The notes below the pieces were generated by a model. It was given only the letters and a program-made list of their open reading frames with translations, was not told the DNA's origin and made no database searches. Shown one piece after another: positions 36,201 to 51,200 of a DNA stretch of 64,000 nt. The first letter of the stretch is position 1; the number at the start of each line of letters is the position of its first letter. The position numbers and the translations under genes were made by a program. This DNA is from Lineus longissimus (Eukaryota > Nemertea > Pilidiophora > Heteronemertea > Lineidae), in NCBI RefSeq assembly GCF_910592395.1, contig NC_088309.1:22944599-23008598 (forward strand), in the 5' to 3' direction.

Positions 36201-39200
36201 AAGGTGAAACTGTTTTCACAATATTAAAAGTTAATCCATTTTTAAGTGATGGGTTATTGGCTTTGGAAGCACTTTTGACCTTTCGTTGCCATCTTTCGGT
36301 TTATCAAGAATGAGAGGCACAAAGTTTGAAAGGACGATATTGGAAGAAAAATGTTTGATGAAGTTTTAATTGTTTTAATTTAAAATGTTAGGTACTGTTC
36401 TGAAGCTGAAGAAGTTTATATCCTGGAGTTTTAAAGCTTATACCCTGTTCATACAGAGCATCCTTAGAGTCTGCCCTATTCATAAAGAGCGTACTCAAAT
36501 GGGACTTCTTGCAAAAATAGCACTTAGAACATGTAAAACAGTGAAAGAAAACGCCCTCAGATATGGTATAGGAAGTTAACTGAAACATATCACACTTTCG
36601 TCTTTGACTATAATGTTTGTCAAGTCTTCATACTGTGCTGAGTTGCGATAGGGAAAGAATGAAGTTTACAGAAGCCACCACACTTTTTGCCTATGATAAC
36701 TATTGTTTGTCAAGCGATAACTTCTCGCTGTGCGCAGTTGCAATAGGGCATGCTCTTCTTTTAATATGAAATAATCTAAACTAAGAAAGTATTGCTTTGA
36801 GCCAACATGTAGTTGGTAATGTCATCCATTTAAGTTAAAAACAGGAGTTTCTGTCATTTGTTGTGACTCATTTGAAACTTGTTTATTGGTAAGAAGCCAG
36901 TTGGGATCTTGTATGATGCCAAGACTGTGTCCAACTTAGGTTGATTACTGTTTATTTTGTTTCACTCCAGATCCAAGATAAATCTTGGGTTCTTTCCATA
37001 TTCCTCAGACAAATCACTTTGTCGTATGTTTCTGCACTCGGAAACAAACCATCCTTGCTGGACTGCAGGATCGGCCTTGTTTCCCAATGACATTGTTTCA
37101 GGAAGGGTTCAAAAGTTGACAACCTTTTTCTGGCTTTCGGAAGTGATCTGTTAGTGTGAAAATAACAATTTTGATTCCTTCCCTTCCGATCCTTTCCAAC
37201 AGCATTGCATGCCAGTTGCGAATTAGGTCTGTAATTATTGCAAATCACGTTCTGCCGTGGGTTTGGCAAACGCCTTCTAGGATAATCAGAAGTCCTTTCT
37301 TTTGAGGAGACAGGGATGAACCCTTCTTTTTCTGCCTGAGGTTGTAGTTGTTACTTCTCAACAATAATGGGCATTAGGTAAAGAGGAAATGTTATAAAAT
37401 GAATCACCTGTAGAAAATACCAAGGGCAAACATGAATGGATGAGCTTTGAACAAACTTTGGGTTGCCTGATTTCTGGAAGAAGAAATATTGGCGTCGTGA
37501 GGCAGGTCAAGGGAGGCTGGGAATATCTTTTGAAAGATTGTTACTTCGTGAATATCAGGACTTTACTGAACAGTAAAAAAATGAAAAACTGCTGCTGAAT
37601 ATGATATAAAGATGGCACTTAATTCCATTCTTCAGATTATGATGATAGTTTCTCATCTCACCCCAGGCTTTCTGTATGACAAATTTTAACTGTTAGGGAG
37701 AGGTATATGCTGTTGAAAGTCATCACAAAACAAAGCAACCACAGAATAAACTTGATCGAGGTGTCCTATAAAATCTCCACCCACCTTAGGCAAGTTGTGG
37801 TAGTGCAACCTCTTTTGTTAAGTTTAGACTCATTTGCGTGCATGTTTGACATTCAGTAACTTGCTCTGAGCATTCACTTTGTTTGACTTGTGCTAAATCT
37901 GTTCGTCAGTTATGAACATTTATGAAAAGTTGCCAATCCAGGTTGTTTTGGTCGTTACTGATCTTGGCGGAACACGTTTTTTCTCACCGAGGTGGTGTGC
38001 TATGGCAATGAGGTGTGTCCATTGCCTTGAGGATGTTGCTCACATTTACAGTTCTTGTCTCTCCCACGGGTTCTGTCCAAAATCACCAGGTGGACGTACT
38101 GGTTCTTACTCTGTTTCTTCAGGATGATTGTTTCTTCTAATCACCCTCTAGGCATTTTAATCGAACAATACGAAAAGAATCATATCAACTCTTCCATATA
38201 TTGACTATCCCCAGACCATTTTGGAGATTCTGATCGCGTGGCATTATTGACTAAAGCACAACTCTGTTGCTATTGTCAATCTATTAGTTGGGACAGGTGG
38301 AAATAATTGTTCTAAAGTTATCATCCACAATTGTTATGCTCATATTTAAATATTTTGACCATTGTTGTGGTCCGGCCGGCATCAGAATGTGTACCAGCTC
38401 CTTCAAAGCATCACGCCGTTGTTGAATGAGTGGCCAACTGATGTTGAATTGGCTGCCGCTAATGTTGCTACTGAAGTGGTTTTGGTTTAGGAACCGTGAT
38501 AATTCACTCGCTAAAAGGGCGGTGTTTGCTTATGGTCTTGTCATGGTGTCGTTGCAGTTATCAATCACAGTTGTGGTCATTCTCTGTCTTTGGTAGAGCC
38601 GTTTGCATTTCACCATTGTTACAAAAGTGTCATGTTTTGTTGAAGTGCAGGTAAAATTAATTTGGTCCAACAGTGAATATTTTGATATTTGTTTGAATGT
38701 CTGGCAAGTAAAGTGCGTTATTCGTATTTTCATTTGGTTGCTGGTTGGGTCAACAAAGCAAATGAGCCATATTTGTTAGGAAGTTCACCTGTCACTATGA
38801 AATGCTGAAGAAATAGGGCCTACTCCAGTATCACTTTTATCATGTAATGCCTACATGTAGCCTTTGCTAAATCTAGGCCAATGGCATGAGGAGTGAATAT
38901 GGCTGTGCTCTTTCTCGTTATTTCAGAGAGACTTTTAATGATAATTCCTTTTGTGCCACAAACTATTGGTAACACCACCATAGTGCGCTACTCTCACCTG
39001 TCCATCACTCCAGCGGTCACTCACCCGTTGTTTCAGCAGTTACGCCGGAGCTGGAGTACACAATGGACAAGAGGCCATAAGGTCCACGATGTTGAAAGCC
39101 AAATTGTTGGGCCATGTCCTGGCAACTGGAGTGGTCCAGCCTGCTTTATTCTGACAATGGTTTGTCCAATTAACTCCGGCACCTCGTGTCCATTTCATAC

Positions 39201-42200
39201 GGGATCAATAAAAGGGTCAGAGAAGGGTTCGACCTGTCGACCAAGAGGGCCCCTCTAATGGTCTCACCTGAGCATTATCCTGGGGCCCTCATTTAGATCC
39301 TGCTCGTGTCCGAAGTGAAATATTCCACTCGACGGGATGTTTTCGTCACATGACCATAATGCCACACTCGGAGCTGAGGTTTTGAGAGTGGGCCATCTGC
39401 CCCTTGTTCCCACGGCGTTATATCGATGGTCAGTTCCTGCATTGGTCAAAGGGCACTGATTCTGCCTTATTAATTTTTCATCGAGCAAAATGATCGGAGT
39501 GGTCAGCAGTATACCTCAGAGGTAAAACAAATAATTAGAGACATGAAAGAGGTTTTGGTTTTCAAGTCTTTTGTGCGGCTGGATATCATAGTGAGAAATT
39601 ACGGAGAATTCACCGCGTGGTCAGGTGTCGCTGAGTGCCCGAGGACCTTCCTGACCGCTGATTGCGGCCATTGTTTGTCACGAATTAAAAGGCCACGGTA
39701 TTCAATTTCATGTAAGATTTGGAGCGGTCACTTGGCCGTTCTGCTCACCTTATGTCATGGAGTTTAATGAAGTTCAGGCTTTGATTTAATAAAGGTGAAA
39801 ATGCACAAGAATTGAATTTATTAGCTTCGGGCATCAGGGTATTGCATGAATGATTTTCATGATTTGTTAAATGTGCCTTCAAAGTTACTAGAATTTCTCT
39901 TTGCTGGGACTAAAGATATTGATGGGTATTGTCACAAAACTCTGCTTTCGACAAATGGCTTTGCCTACCTCATTCCTCCCATCCTGATACAATTAACAGG
40001 ACTGAAATGTCACGGGTGAATATTGTTTTCTTAAAAGAAAACCTGAACTGATGAGCTTACAGTTTTAAAATTTATAAATGCCTGTTTGTACTTGAAGTGA
40101 GCAGTCTGAGTAAAACAACATTTCTTTTCTTCAGTGGGGTTCTGAACAGCACTTTGCTTCGAGAATTATCCAGTTCTGTCACAGTTTCTGCATCTCAGTG
40201 TCCGCTGACTTCATCTGTCACTACGCTGCTCCAAGATTTGTGGTCATCCCTTCATTGTCCAGAATGCGATCATGGCCATTTATCCCATTATAATGATGTG
40301 ATAGTCTAATTCACTATTACAGCCTTAACCAGGGTGTTACTCATTGTTGGCTAACATTATGTCATTGGAGAAGACAGTGACAAATTGCCCTATTGATATT
40401 TTAGTTCAGGGTTGTGTTGCTAGGTGGAGAGAGTGGTCGTCTAGTACACGTACCGAGGCTGACGTCTGGTACAGGGGCATTAGGACTAGGGATTTATTCC
40501 AACGCTCTTCGACTGCTGCCCCCTGGTTCAAACTGAAAAACCAGCCCAAAAAGTTACAGAAACAGTTATCATGGCCATTGCTTTTGTCCTTCAAGAGATA
40601 AGGTGTCCTGCTATCAGAGGTGTCTGCGTTTACTGTACCATCTCCTAACAAAAGTCTTTCTATCCTCTTTGCAGCCACGTCCCCACCTACTGCGGACGTT
40701 TACTCATCTTGTTGTTGACCAAGTCGCATGTGGGGAGAAACATTCTCTGTTCCTCATCCAAGATGGAACTGTTGGTGCTGTTGGGTAAGTGTCCCTAAAG
40801 AAGGAGGAGCAGAATTACTCTCGAAATCAGTGATACCTCTCAAAAACAACCCGTTTTCTTTTCATAATACATAGTTTATACCTGTGTAATGCTTTAAAAT
40901 ATCGCCTTGTCTTCTAATGATAGGCAGGCACTCTATATCATTTTGTCTTGACTACTGCACTCCATCGCCTGAGGCTAAGGGAGAATTCGAGCAATCGCTG
41001 TAGAGGAGCCAGTGATACATGTATGCCCTGGAGTCATTTCTCCATCAAAATTCAACCAAGCTAGATCCTATGCATAGTGCATTATTATACAGCTACACAT
41101 TATATTCGATGGAAAATTTTCCCAACCTGAAATAAATTTATTTAATTTCTCTTGGGCATTTTGCTGTAGGCTGTTCTTTTCTGATCACTGAAACAATGTA
41201 CCTGGCAATTTACAGCCAAATCAGGGACACTCTTGAAAGTAGTAAGAATTTTTAAAATGGATTTTCATGATATTTTGATACTTTATCGTGTCTGTCCGTC
41301 GTGTTTTCTGTAAATAGAGTTGTTCTCAAATGAAAGCAAACAATGACTAATATCAGGAATTACTAAAGACTACAAGTCTTTACATGGATAAATTCTTGTT
41401 AAAACCCAGAGTGGTAATTGTATACTGTTGCACTATACTTTAACTATGTGGGTACCTCCAATATTTTACCTCCTATAGCCATGTTCTTTCCTTATCACGA
41501 AAATGACATATATTATTATGTCACCAGGGAGGGAAATAAATTGGATTAGACATGTTAGAAGATAAAAAATTGAGTATTTTTCAGAGATTATAAAATCCTC
41601 ATCAGTTTATGATGCTATAAGTATTTTATGTCTAAATTGAGCCCGTGGGGGTAAAGTATTTTAGAAAATATTTCATACGAATGACAAGTTTACAAATTAT
41701 GCCTCATCGAGTAAAAAATATGGAAAATTTACCAACGAAAAAATCTCGGCCTAGAATGTAAAAAATTCATAATGATGCTCTGTAGGGTCGGTAGGGTTCC
41801 CGCATGAGCACTTTGTGGTGGATCTCTGTCATCCATGCATCAACCGTGTGATCATTAGTTCAATGCAAAGTTAACGACTTCTAAATGAGCTTTTACAGGC
41901 TCCGGTGCATTTTCACAAGTTGCTATAGGATTCTGTTTCATCAAGCTGGCTCCGTAGCGATTTAAATCAAATTACAAGTCGTCATTTTTCATTTTATCAT
42001 CATTTTGTTGTATGCGAATGACACGCTCTGATAAAGTTTTGGCTACATGTTTTGTGATCATTTGATATTCATGTTTCATATCCTGAACTAACAAATTTGA
42101 TGTAGATTTTTTCACCTTTCTGTACGTGCAGAGGGTATTTTTATGGATCTCAATGAAATGGAGATTGATGTTTTAGTTTGGTTGTTATAGGCCAGAAGAA

Positions 42201-45200
42201 TAACCTGCATAGTTAAAATAATTCTTGGTTCTAACTATACATATATTCTTCAGCCAGCAAACTTGACGGTAGTAAGTATATCTTGTTTAAGTAGTTTTGC
42301 TTTTCATGAGATTGATTTGATTTGTTCCTGTTATCATTATTTGTGAAATATAGCTTGCTTAGATATGAAACTGTCTTCTCATTTGTTGATTTTTTGTGAG
42401 CAGTTTGTTCACTCTTGGTGTATCAAACCCATACGTGTACATGTACTGTAAACCACCATGTTTTTGCACTGTCTGTGCATTACCCAATCAGTTCATCCAG
42501 CATCCTTGCTTGATGCCTTTGTGCGTCGTAACAGATACCATGTCGCCTTTTGCTCTCAAACAAAGGTGCACACTTCAGGATAAAGCGGTGTCTCCATAAG
42601 ATGCAAAAAGGACTGAGAATCGATGGATGGGGAAACTTAAGAAGAATACTAATCAAACGAAGAGGGAAACTGAAAGAAATTCGATTCCTTCATGCCCAGT
42701 GGCGGTGTAGGGGGGCCTCAGTTCAAAAGGCAATCGTGTCAGCGTATTTGTAGTAAGATACATGTAGCTTTTGTTAGTGATTGCCATTTACTCTTCATTT
42801 GTGATATGACAGTTATGAAAATCTGAACGGAAGAAGTCATGTAGTTGAAAAAGGTATAGAAATCCGTTTTCCCTTTCAAAAGTTTTTGGGTAGTAGCAAA
42901 GTGTAAGAGGAAGCCAACCTGCAGTGATAATTTGAGAGCATTATTATGGAAATTATGGAAGAAAAACCTGTATTTTCGTGTGTTTTTTAGTGCGATGAGA
43001 ATGTTGGCATTTTTCCGTGATGATCATAATTATGGCTGCACTTTGTTTGATAATTATCTTCCTGTGATACCAGGTTACGGCATATTGCAAGTGAGCCGTC
43101 GAAGTGCACTATAATTGTTGCACTCGGCGCTCAACTCCGACATTTCAGATTGCAATTTTTTATTCCACAAGATTATGTTTTGTAAGTTGTTATTCCATCT
43201 GGGTTGTGGTACGATATAAAAAATTGATGCGGTTAGAAAACGTAATGAAATCTGATTATGTAGGAGTCGTCTTAGGGAGCGTTTTTGGCCTAATCAGCTC
43301 GGATGATTCAGAAATGGAAGATTAGTTGCCCCTACGGAATGTACCATGTTTTGGTGTACCTTAAACCTTCTATTGTTACAATAATATGGGATCTGTTTGG
43401 TCGCTTCTTTGTGGTGGTGTCGTTCCCTCGTGATTTTGTCGGGGCTTAGCTTTTGCGACTTATCATGGCCTTCATCCTGTCGGAGGAAATGAACTTGGGT
43501 TGTGTGGGCTGCGATGTCATAGGATATGGTGGCAAATTATCCGTGGTAAAATGTACAGGGTGTAGAAGAAAATGAGGCCACCAGCAGCTGTGATATGCCT
43601 GCCGTTTTGTGCTTGATGGCAGTGACTTAGACTTGTTAGTGATACATCAGGAGCATAGGTCGTCTTCCTCCTCCTACCACCGTCACCAGTCCCTGTATTG
43701 GGCTCCATGAGAGTTGTCAATCAGTGAGACTGGTGACTGCTTATGAAATTTGAACCTAGTCATAAGTCTGTTACAATACAGAACCAGCATCGTCCTTCGT
43801 GCACTGCAGTCACCTTGCATGCACCAGGTATACCTTCTTTTGCACAATATTTAGCAAAGGTGCGCATTATGAGAAATATCAGAAGAAAATATTTGATTGT
43901 GTTGCTTGGTATGGGGTTGTAATGCTTCACCCTGATCGAGAAATGCAATTGAAAGTTGAAGATGGACGTGCTGTGACTAAATGACTCTTACGATTCCTAC
44001 CGTTATGAGGAAGGTTCCAGTATGATTAGGCTACGAGAAAAATCCCGATGCTTTTGTCGATGCTGTTCCTGCTGCGATGCGTGCATGTAGAAGCAATTAG
44101 GGGAGAGACGAAGCGAGTGTGAAACGATCGCATGCAAGTCACCAGGGTCGGAACGTCTTGGCCAGCATTTCCTGGACTATTACTCCAGTGCCGTGAATAA
44201 TTGGTCCTCAGCTGGGTCCCTTCGATACAATAGACTAATTGGCAACAAAGGGAAACGGTAATGCAAGGCACTGTCATCCCTGCTCACCTAGGCCCTCAAT
44301 ATTTTATTACTTGTTTCATGGGTCTGAGATGGGAAGTTGTTGTGATAGTTTGTATGTCAGCTTCATAGCCTTTCAGTGTCTTTGACCAAGGCACAAAACG
44401 CTAACTAGCTTTTCTCAAGAATATGAGAGGTGACATATCTAACTGGGAATCAAAGCTGGAATACACTAGCATCCTGTTCATGACATCCTGGTATCTAATA
44501 ATGACTTCACGAATGCTGAAATACCAATTCGATAATGATTAAAAACTTGTCATTTCATCTTCTCAGTTTGACTGATTTGTCATAAGGTCTTTACCTGACT
44601 TATTCCCATCCAGCAAAAGAAGCAACTTTATTGAGAAATAAATGCCTTTTCACGATTTTTACTTTGTGATTTTTTGTCACTAAATCATCAACATTCATAC
44701 TTGTTTTATCAAAAAATTTGACGTAAAATCCGTGAACCAATTAATATATTCCCCGAGGCCCCACGCTGATATCACGGGCCAATTTAATGTGTAAGTGCAT
44801 TGCTCAGTGCCATGACTTTGGTGTTGTTTTCCATAGTGTTACGGTATTGATATGATTGCCTGATGACATGAATGTCGCGCGGCGGTGCCGTGACTTAACC
44901 CGAAAGTCAAAGGACTTACAGTGTGGCGGGTACATGCTCACAATTAGCAGGTGGGATGCAGGGAAAGTAGATACAGGGAGGCAGGAAGTATTAGTTGACA
45001 CTCTCGTAGTGGATCTGTTTCCAACTCCCTGGTGGGGGTGTTGGGCATGATTCACAAAAGGTGGTTATTGTGTTATTTATGAAATTTTAGATGGAGGTTT
45101 GGGGTTATTTACTGACAGATGTTGAAATATTATCTTATCCCTTTAGTGACTGAGCAAATCTAACAGAGATATAAAATCATCAAGACTGGGTGAGAGGCCA

Positions 45201-48200
45201 AGTTCATACATGCATGATTATCTTTAAAATGAGAAACAATTAAATAATTCCCATGAGTCTTGCTGCCATAAAGATCGAAAAAGCTTTGGTTGAAGGGATA
45301 AATGTCAATCTTGTTTTGGTCACCCAAAAACTTAACCATGTCACTGCTGGAAGTTCCTCGATGTTATTCGTTTGACTTTGGCTTACTCTAGCATTTGCAA
45401 GCAATAACCAGGTGTCTGATCCATCCCTGCGCTCACGGTCAACCAAAACCTGAGAGGCCTAAGGGCCAGAAGACAAGGGTTCAGCCTTGAATCTGATGCC
45501 CATCCTTTGAGAACCCCAGGTACCCTGGTGTGACAAGGACTTCTATTCTCTTACAACCTTCAAGGGGACATCTGGCCACATTCTGAAGGACACGATTGTT
45601 CTCATCAAGAATTGTTATGTGGTCTCATTATTGTGTGCAACTCTTGTTTTCTCTCAGTTGGTGGAATTTTCTCAAAAAGTTCTTCAAGTTTTGAGATTCA
45701 TTGATCGCGTGATCTGTTCTATGGACTACAATTGTTGTTTTCTATGAATTTATTGAATTTTCTTTCAAAAAGGTCACTGAGAAATATTTTTTCATGATCT
45801 TTAATGAGGTGTCATATGATTTGACTGATTTTCTTCCTCTCCAGAAATAACTGTTATGGCCAGCTTGGAATTGGTGACTGTGCAGAGGCGACTATCATGC
45901 AGAAGATTGAAAGCCTCTCTGAGGTCAAGGCCATCGCATGTGGTGCTAACCATAGTTTAGCTGTGGGCAGTAAGTATAACTCGAAAGAAGTCAAATGGAA
46001 TCCATATTAAACCACACTCACAACATGGGTTACTGTGAAAGAAATATCTATAGTAATCCCCTTTTCAATTGGTCAGGCAGGTGAGTAGGACATTAGATCC
46101 CGGGATGGTGATTTCTGTTACACCAGCCTTTCAGGTCATCCTGTGTAAAATTAGAACATTACATTCATTCTTAGTTTAGAACAAACTTAATTCTTTTTAA
46201 GAATTCACATAATGCCTTTTAGTTCCACCTGATTTGGTGACATCCTCGTCCAGTGTGTGGCGGCATCCATTCCAGTTTCCCTTTGAGCGTCACCCTAAAC
46301 CACACAGCCAGGGGTTGGAATAAAATGATCACAATGGCGTGTCATCACTTCAGAATATTACTTAAAAGACAGGGTTTTGTTTTTGACAACTCAGAAAGTC
46401 ATTGCTCATTTCAAGGTCGAATTAACCCCAACGAAGCCCTCAATAAGTTATTTGTCGCTCCCCAATGGGTTGGGGTCCAGGTCAAGGCTGAGATGGGGGA
46501 CCTATTGTCTTGTCTTCAACTCTTCCTATATTTCCCGCTGCTCCTTGACGTCTGCTATTTGATGTCTGCTCATTTGGCTGGGAAATATCAGCATGACCTC
46601 AGAATGTCAGCTTTTTGTGCTGTGAACTTCTCATTTGAACTTGAAACCTATCATTATCCTGTTAAAAGTTTTCTGCTAGCTTTATGTCCTGTTTGAAGAT
46701 TTAGCGAACCATCTTAGCTATTTGAAACCTTTAATTATTCTATTAAGACTTGGCCATCATCAACAGATCATCAGCAATTGGATTAATTCTGGCATTTCTC
46801 AGATGTCCTGTTGCTCCGTTGTCTTTTAAAAATATTTGTCTGTTATGAATATTGACACCAATTTTTTTGTGCCGACAACAGGGTATAAGTTGCAGCATAT
46901 AAACAAGTTGGTGGAGACGTTATGATGGTGTCATCATGCTTGAAGGCATTAACTGCAAGTGGAGCGACACAACAACCTGTTACAAATATGCCAAAATATC
47001 AATTTCAAATGGAACTTTTATCTCTTGAGATTTGTCCGAGTTGGCAAAATGCATCATAATCTAAATTAATCTAACTCAAGTTCACTATTTTTACAACCGA
47101 GAGTGTTAAAGTTACTTAAACTTCAACCAGCATCCACCATTAAAATCTTCATTGTGGAAGAGTGGTAAGTTAATTGACTCCTAATCGGTTCATTCATCAC
47201 CCCACGGGTTTTACACATTTGTAAATGTGTGAATGGTTTTCAATCAAATTTGTCAAAACTTCTGATGCAAAATTGTGTTGCATTCACTCAATGAATGTCA
47301 GCATTAAATTCAAAAGTGTTTTATTAGTAGATTTAGTGAGTGCTTTGGTAAGTTTATGAATTATATCTGTGCATTCTACTCTGTGTAGGGAAAGACCTCG
47401 GCGGAGGTTGAACATATGGCTGGTCAACACAGTGGACATTAATGTTCTCCAAAAACTTTTTCCAAAACAGGTGCCATGTTCATTGAGTGCCGACTGGACT
47501 CAGTGATGATCCATGTTTTCGATCCAAGTGCCTTGCCAAAGGACAGAATGAAATTAATCCACTGACGATAAATTGAAAAATATTACAGCTCCAGTAACCC
47601 TGCCTGGGGGAATATCTAACCTCGATACTATATGTCAATTAGTCAGGTCCCCTTTCACCTCAACCTGTGAAATTCTGTTTACCCTTGCCTAAATGGAATC
47701 ATGATTGCCCTTCGGAGCAGAGGATGCTCCAGTAATACAATTAAGAAGAAGCTTTTAGACGTTCTCAGGCGACAGATGCCCAGTATCGCACCTCCGTACC
47801 CCGACATAGGCGATCACAGGTCTTACAAGTGCAACTTGTGACAACCGCGGTGACTTATTACCTTTCACCGACCATAATAGCAATGTTTTCATGCCCCATG
47901 ATGCCAAGGAGGTGGCATGGTCGCACGGTATGCAAGACAGAAAACTCTCACTTAAATTCAGCAGGGAGTCGCTTGTAAATCGTACAACGTGTCAGGATTC
48001 ATTTGTAATAGTTAACAGTGCCAAATGCATTCTGTGGTGAAATAACTGAAATTTGTTCATTAGATACTCTTTGCATGAAGCAGTCTGGGTTCATTCCATG
48101 CTAAAGTGGTGTCAGTCTTGCAGGCATTTAAGTACATCGTCTAGTACAAATGGTGATGAATATTCAGCTTATATGCAACGACTTGGCACAAGCATGGCAA

Positions 48201-51200
48201 GTGGCCACCATTATTTCATCTCCTGCTCATAACCATCGCCTCCTGATTTAGCTAATCATCTTAGGTTGGCAGAATCGCCTGTGTGTTTTCCAACATAAAT
48301 GCACATCTTAGTGCTGCACATTTTGGGTATTGTTATGTTGAAATGTCACAAAGTATGTGTAGGCAAGTTTCAGGTCAGGTTGACCACAACCGCTACTGTA
48401 TTTGCTTTGTAAATACACATCAATGTGTGGTACATTTTAGTATAGTTTTGTCGAAATGGAAGAGATATTGCATGGACAGGTAAGTCTTTGTCTTTAAAAG
48501 CTGGGACAAGAAAATTGGCTATCTGTCGTGAGGTCTCCCATGGCCACAGGACAAACCCATCAGATTATTCACCGCATAATCCCTTTACCCGTTTATCTGC
48601 CGTATGTCACCACAATTTTTGGCCGCATCAGTCCCAAGGGTGGGTAATACGGATCTGTTGGTTAATGTGGGTATTTTGTGGCTTCCAAGCGGTGTGGTGT
48701 TACAGGTCCTCTTAAGTTAATTAGATGAAATTATGGTCTTTCTCATCCATTTTGTTTAGGTTTTGTTTGATTGTTGTCAATCCTCTTGAGGTGATCATCT
48801 AATCCGGCTTATCCTCGAACTTCTACTTCATGCTGGGTTGATCCTTTGTGGTTGTGTTGTCTATTGGAAATGAAGAGACAAAAGTCACGATATTGTCGAA
48901 TAATTTGATTCCGTATTTCATCAGCTCCATTGAACACTTCTGATGTAAAAAATGTAACGTTGATTTCAGGGAAGCTGAAAATTCCATTGTCCATGTAAAC
49001 ATGGACCCTTTGACTACATGTAAGTATCAATAAAATAACCTTTGCAATAATCTTAAATTCCTCGACTTGTTTTTTGTTTACAGATGACGGTGGCCTCCAC
49101 TGCTGGGGATTTGGTAAAGCATGCGGGTCAAAGGATGACAACTATCTCTTCCCCGAGAGAAAATATGTTGGGAGTTGTCGGTTCACTGCTGTGTCCGGTG
49201 GCAGCTTTCACAGTGTCGCTCTATCGGGTAGGTACATCAGGGATCCCCTCATCTTAACACACAAGACCTGTCTCTTCAATTAATTCTTTCTAAGCTGGCC
49301 AGGGATTGGAGTTATTGGGATAAGATGGGGTTACTCAGATGACTGAAGAGATCATGGAGAGGAAGATTAAAGTGTGTAGAGTTTTCTGTTTTGTCTGCTT
49401 AGAGAATTGAGCTAGGCCATGTCCCCTCTGCATTTGAAATTGTTAGGCTAAGTCTGTGTCAATCAGTCACTGGTACTTCGTTTTCATCTCAGTTGTTTTG
49501 AATGGTGGTTAAGCCTCTTGTTTTTTTTCGCTGCCATTCATACACTCACAAATCACGAATTCAAACGACGCCAACCAGAACCCAGCGACTAATTAGGCGA
49601 ATTTGTCGAAAATTTTAAAGTGTGTATTATAGTATTTGTGGTGGCGTTCTTAATTTTGCATGCGACAGATAATAGTGTTTAATTTTAAATTGAATTGTGA
49701 CAGATCAATTAGGCTAATTAGAAGCAAATTGCCCAGAATCACTTAAAAGGAATATAATTCACTCTGACAGTATATCAGACTTTGCTTTGACTATTTGTAT
49801 TGTTTTGGCACATTTTGATTATTATGTTGTGCAAGTACAAAAATGTATGCAGATCTCTTGTGTTTGTCAGGTGATATAAGCAAAACTCGCTTAAAACATG
49901 AATGGCAAAACCAGAATGTGCTGACTGTCAATGGGTACTTTATTTTTTCAAACTTGACGAACCTTTGTTCTGACTTTGCTCTTGATTCTCATACGCTCCA
50001 TGATAATTGTAAAATGTTTATTGTCTAGTTTCTTTTTCAAAACATTGAAATTGTTTGTCAACGAATGCGATTTTTACAGGTTTTTTAGCTCACCTAGTTT
50101 ACATGTAGCTTATGTCATCACGTCTTGTCTGTCTGTCTGTCGGGCCGTCCGTCCATCCATCCATCCATCTTGCCGTCTGTCCATCCATCCATCCATCCAT
50201 CCATCAATTCGTCCAACCATCTATCGGTCCGTCCATCCGTCCATCCATCCATCGGTCTGTCCATCCATCCATCCGTCCGTCCATCCATCCATCCATCCAT
50301 CCATCTTGCCGTCCGTCCATCCATCCATCCATCCATCCATTCGTCCAACCATCTATCGGTCCGTCCATCCATCCATCCATCCATCGGTCTGTCCATCCAT
50401 CCATCGGTCTGTCCATCCATCCATCGGTCTGTCCATCCAGCCATCCGTCCGTCGTCCGTCAACCGTCAACAATTGTGGCACGTTTGCTCACTATTGAGTC
50501 TAGAAAGTTGAAAATTGGTGTGTGGATAACTGTTTCTTCGGGCTATCACTCAGAGTGAATGCCTGTGGTGAATCCTAACTATCGTAGGAAGGCCTTAGTA
50601 CCCAGGTCTCCCTTACCCTCATGTCTCACGCAAACTGATATGAAATTGAATATTTTGATTGTTATAACTTGAATGATGACCACTTTTTTAAATCTATCAG
50701 TTGACTTTGAAAGGTAAGGCATCTGATCGATATTCAATGACATTCAGCTATTAGGGGTTGTTTAAGGCAGCTTATCCCAATTCAGCACCATAGAAATTCT
50801 CATCCTGATCGGGTTACCTGTGATGTCAACTCATTGATTGAAGTAACGATCTTCCATTCCAATCTAGCGATATAGATTGGACAGTTCACCTTTGATATTG
50901 AATCTGTACACAAGAGGACAAGTTTATTTGACATTTCTTGTGCAGTTTTGGGTTTAATTTTAAATTATGTCCTCTTCTGACATCGATACATGTACTTATT
51001 GATCCCTCACCTTGTCAATAATGATATCAACAGAGAAGACATGTAATGCAGTGGTCAGCGTGAACTCTGTACCCCCTGGTCTGTCGATCCATCGACACCT
51101 ATTTGATGCCTGGGATAAAATCTGAGAGCCAAACTTCAAAACTTTTTCACCGAAAATGGAATATCACTTTACCAGGAACTGAAGTCCCCAGGAATTCGAC

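Noticed and set aside
38893-39258. 121-codon plus-strand frame
   Set aside because: No domain, no splice support and random-looking composition inside an intron.
46253-46696. 147-codon plus-strand open frame
   Set aside because: No recognisable domain and no splice pair. It lies inside an intron of the RCC1-type gene, and a frame of this length can occur by chance in 64 kb.
50118-50558. Long frames rich in Pro-Ser-Ile-His or Asp-Gly-Trp-Met
   Set aside because: They arise only because a tetranucleotide array avoids stop codons in several frames.
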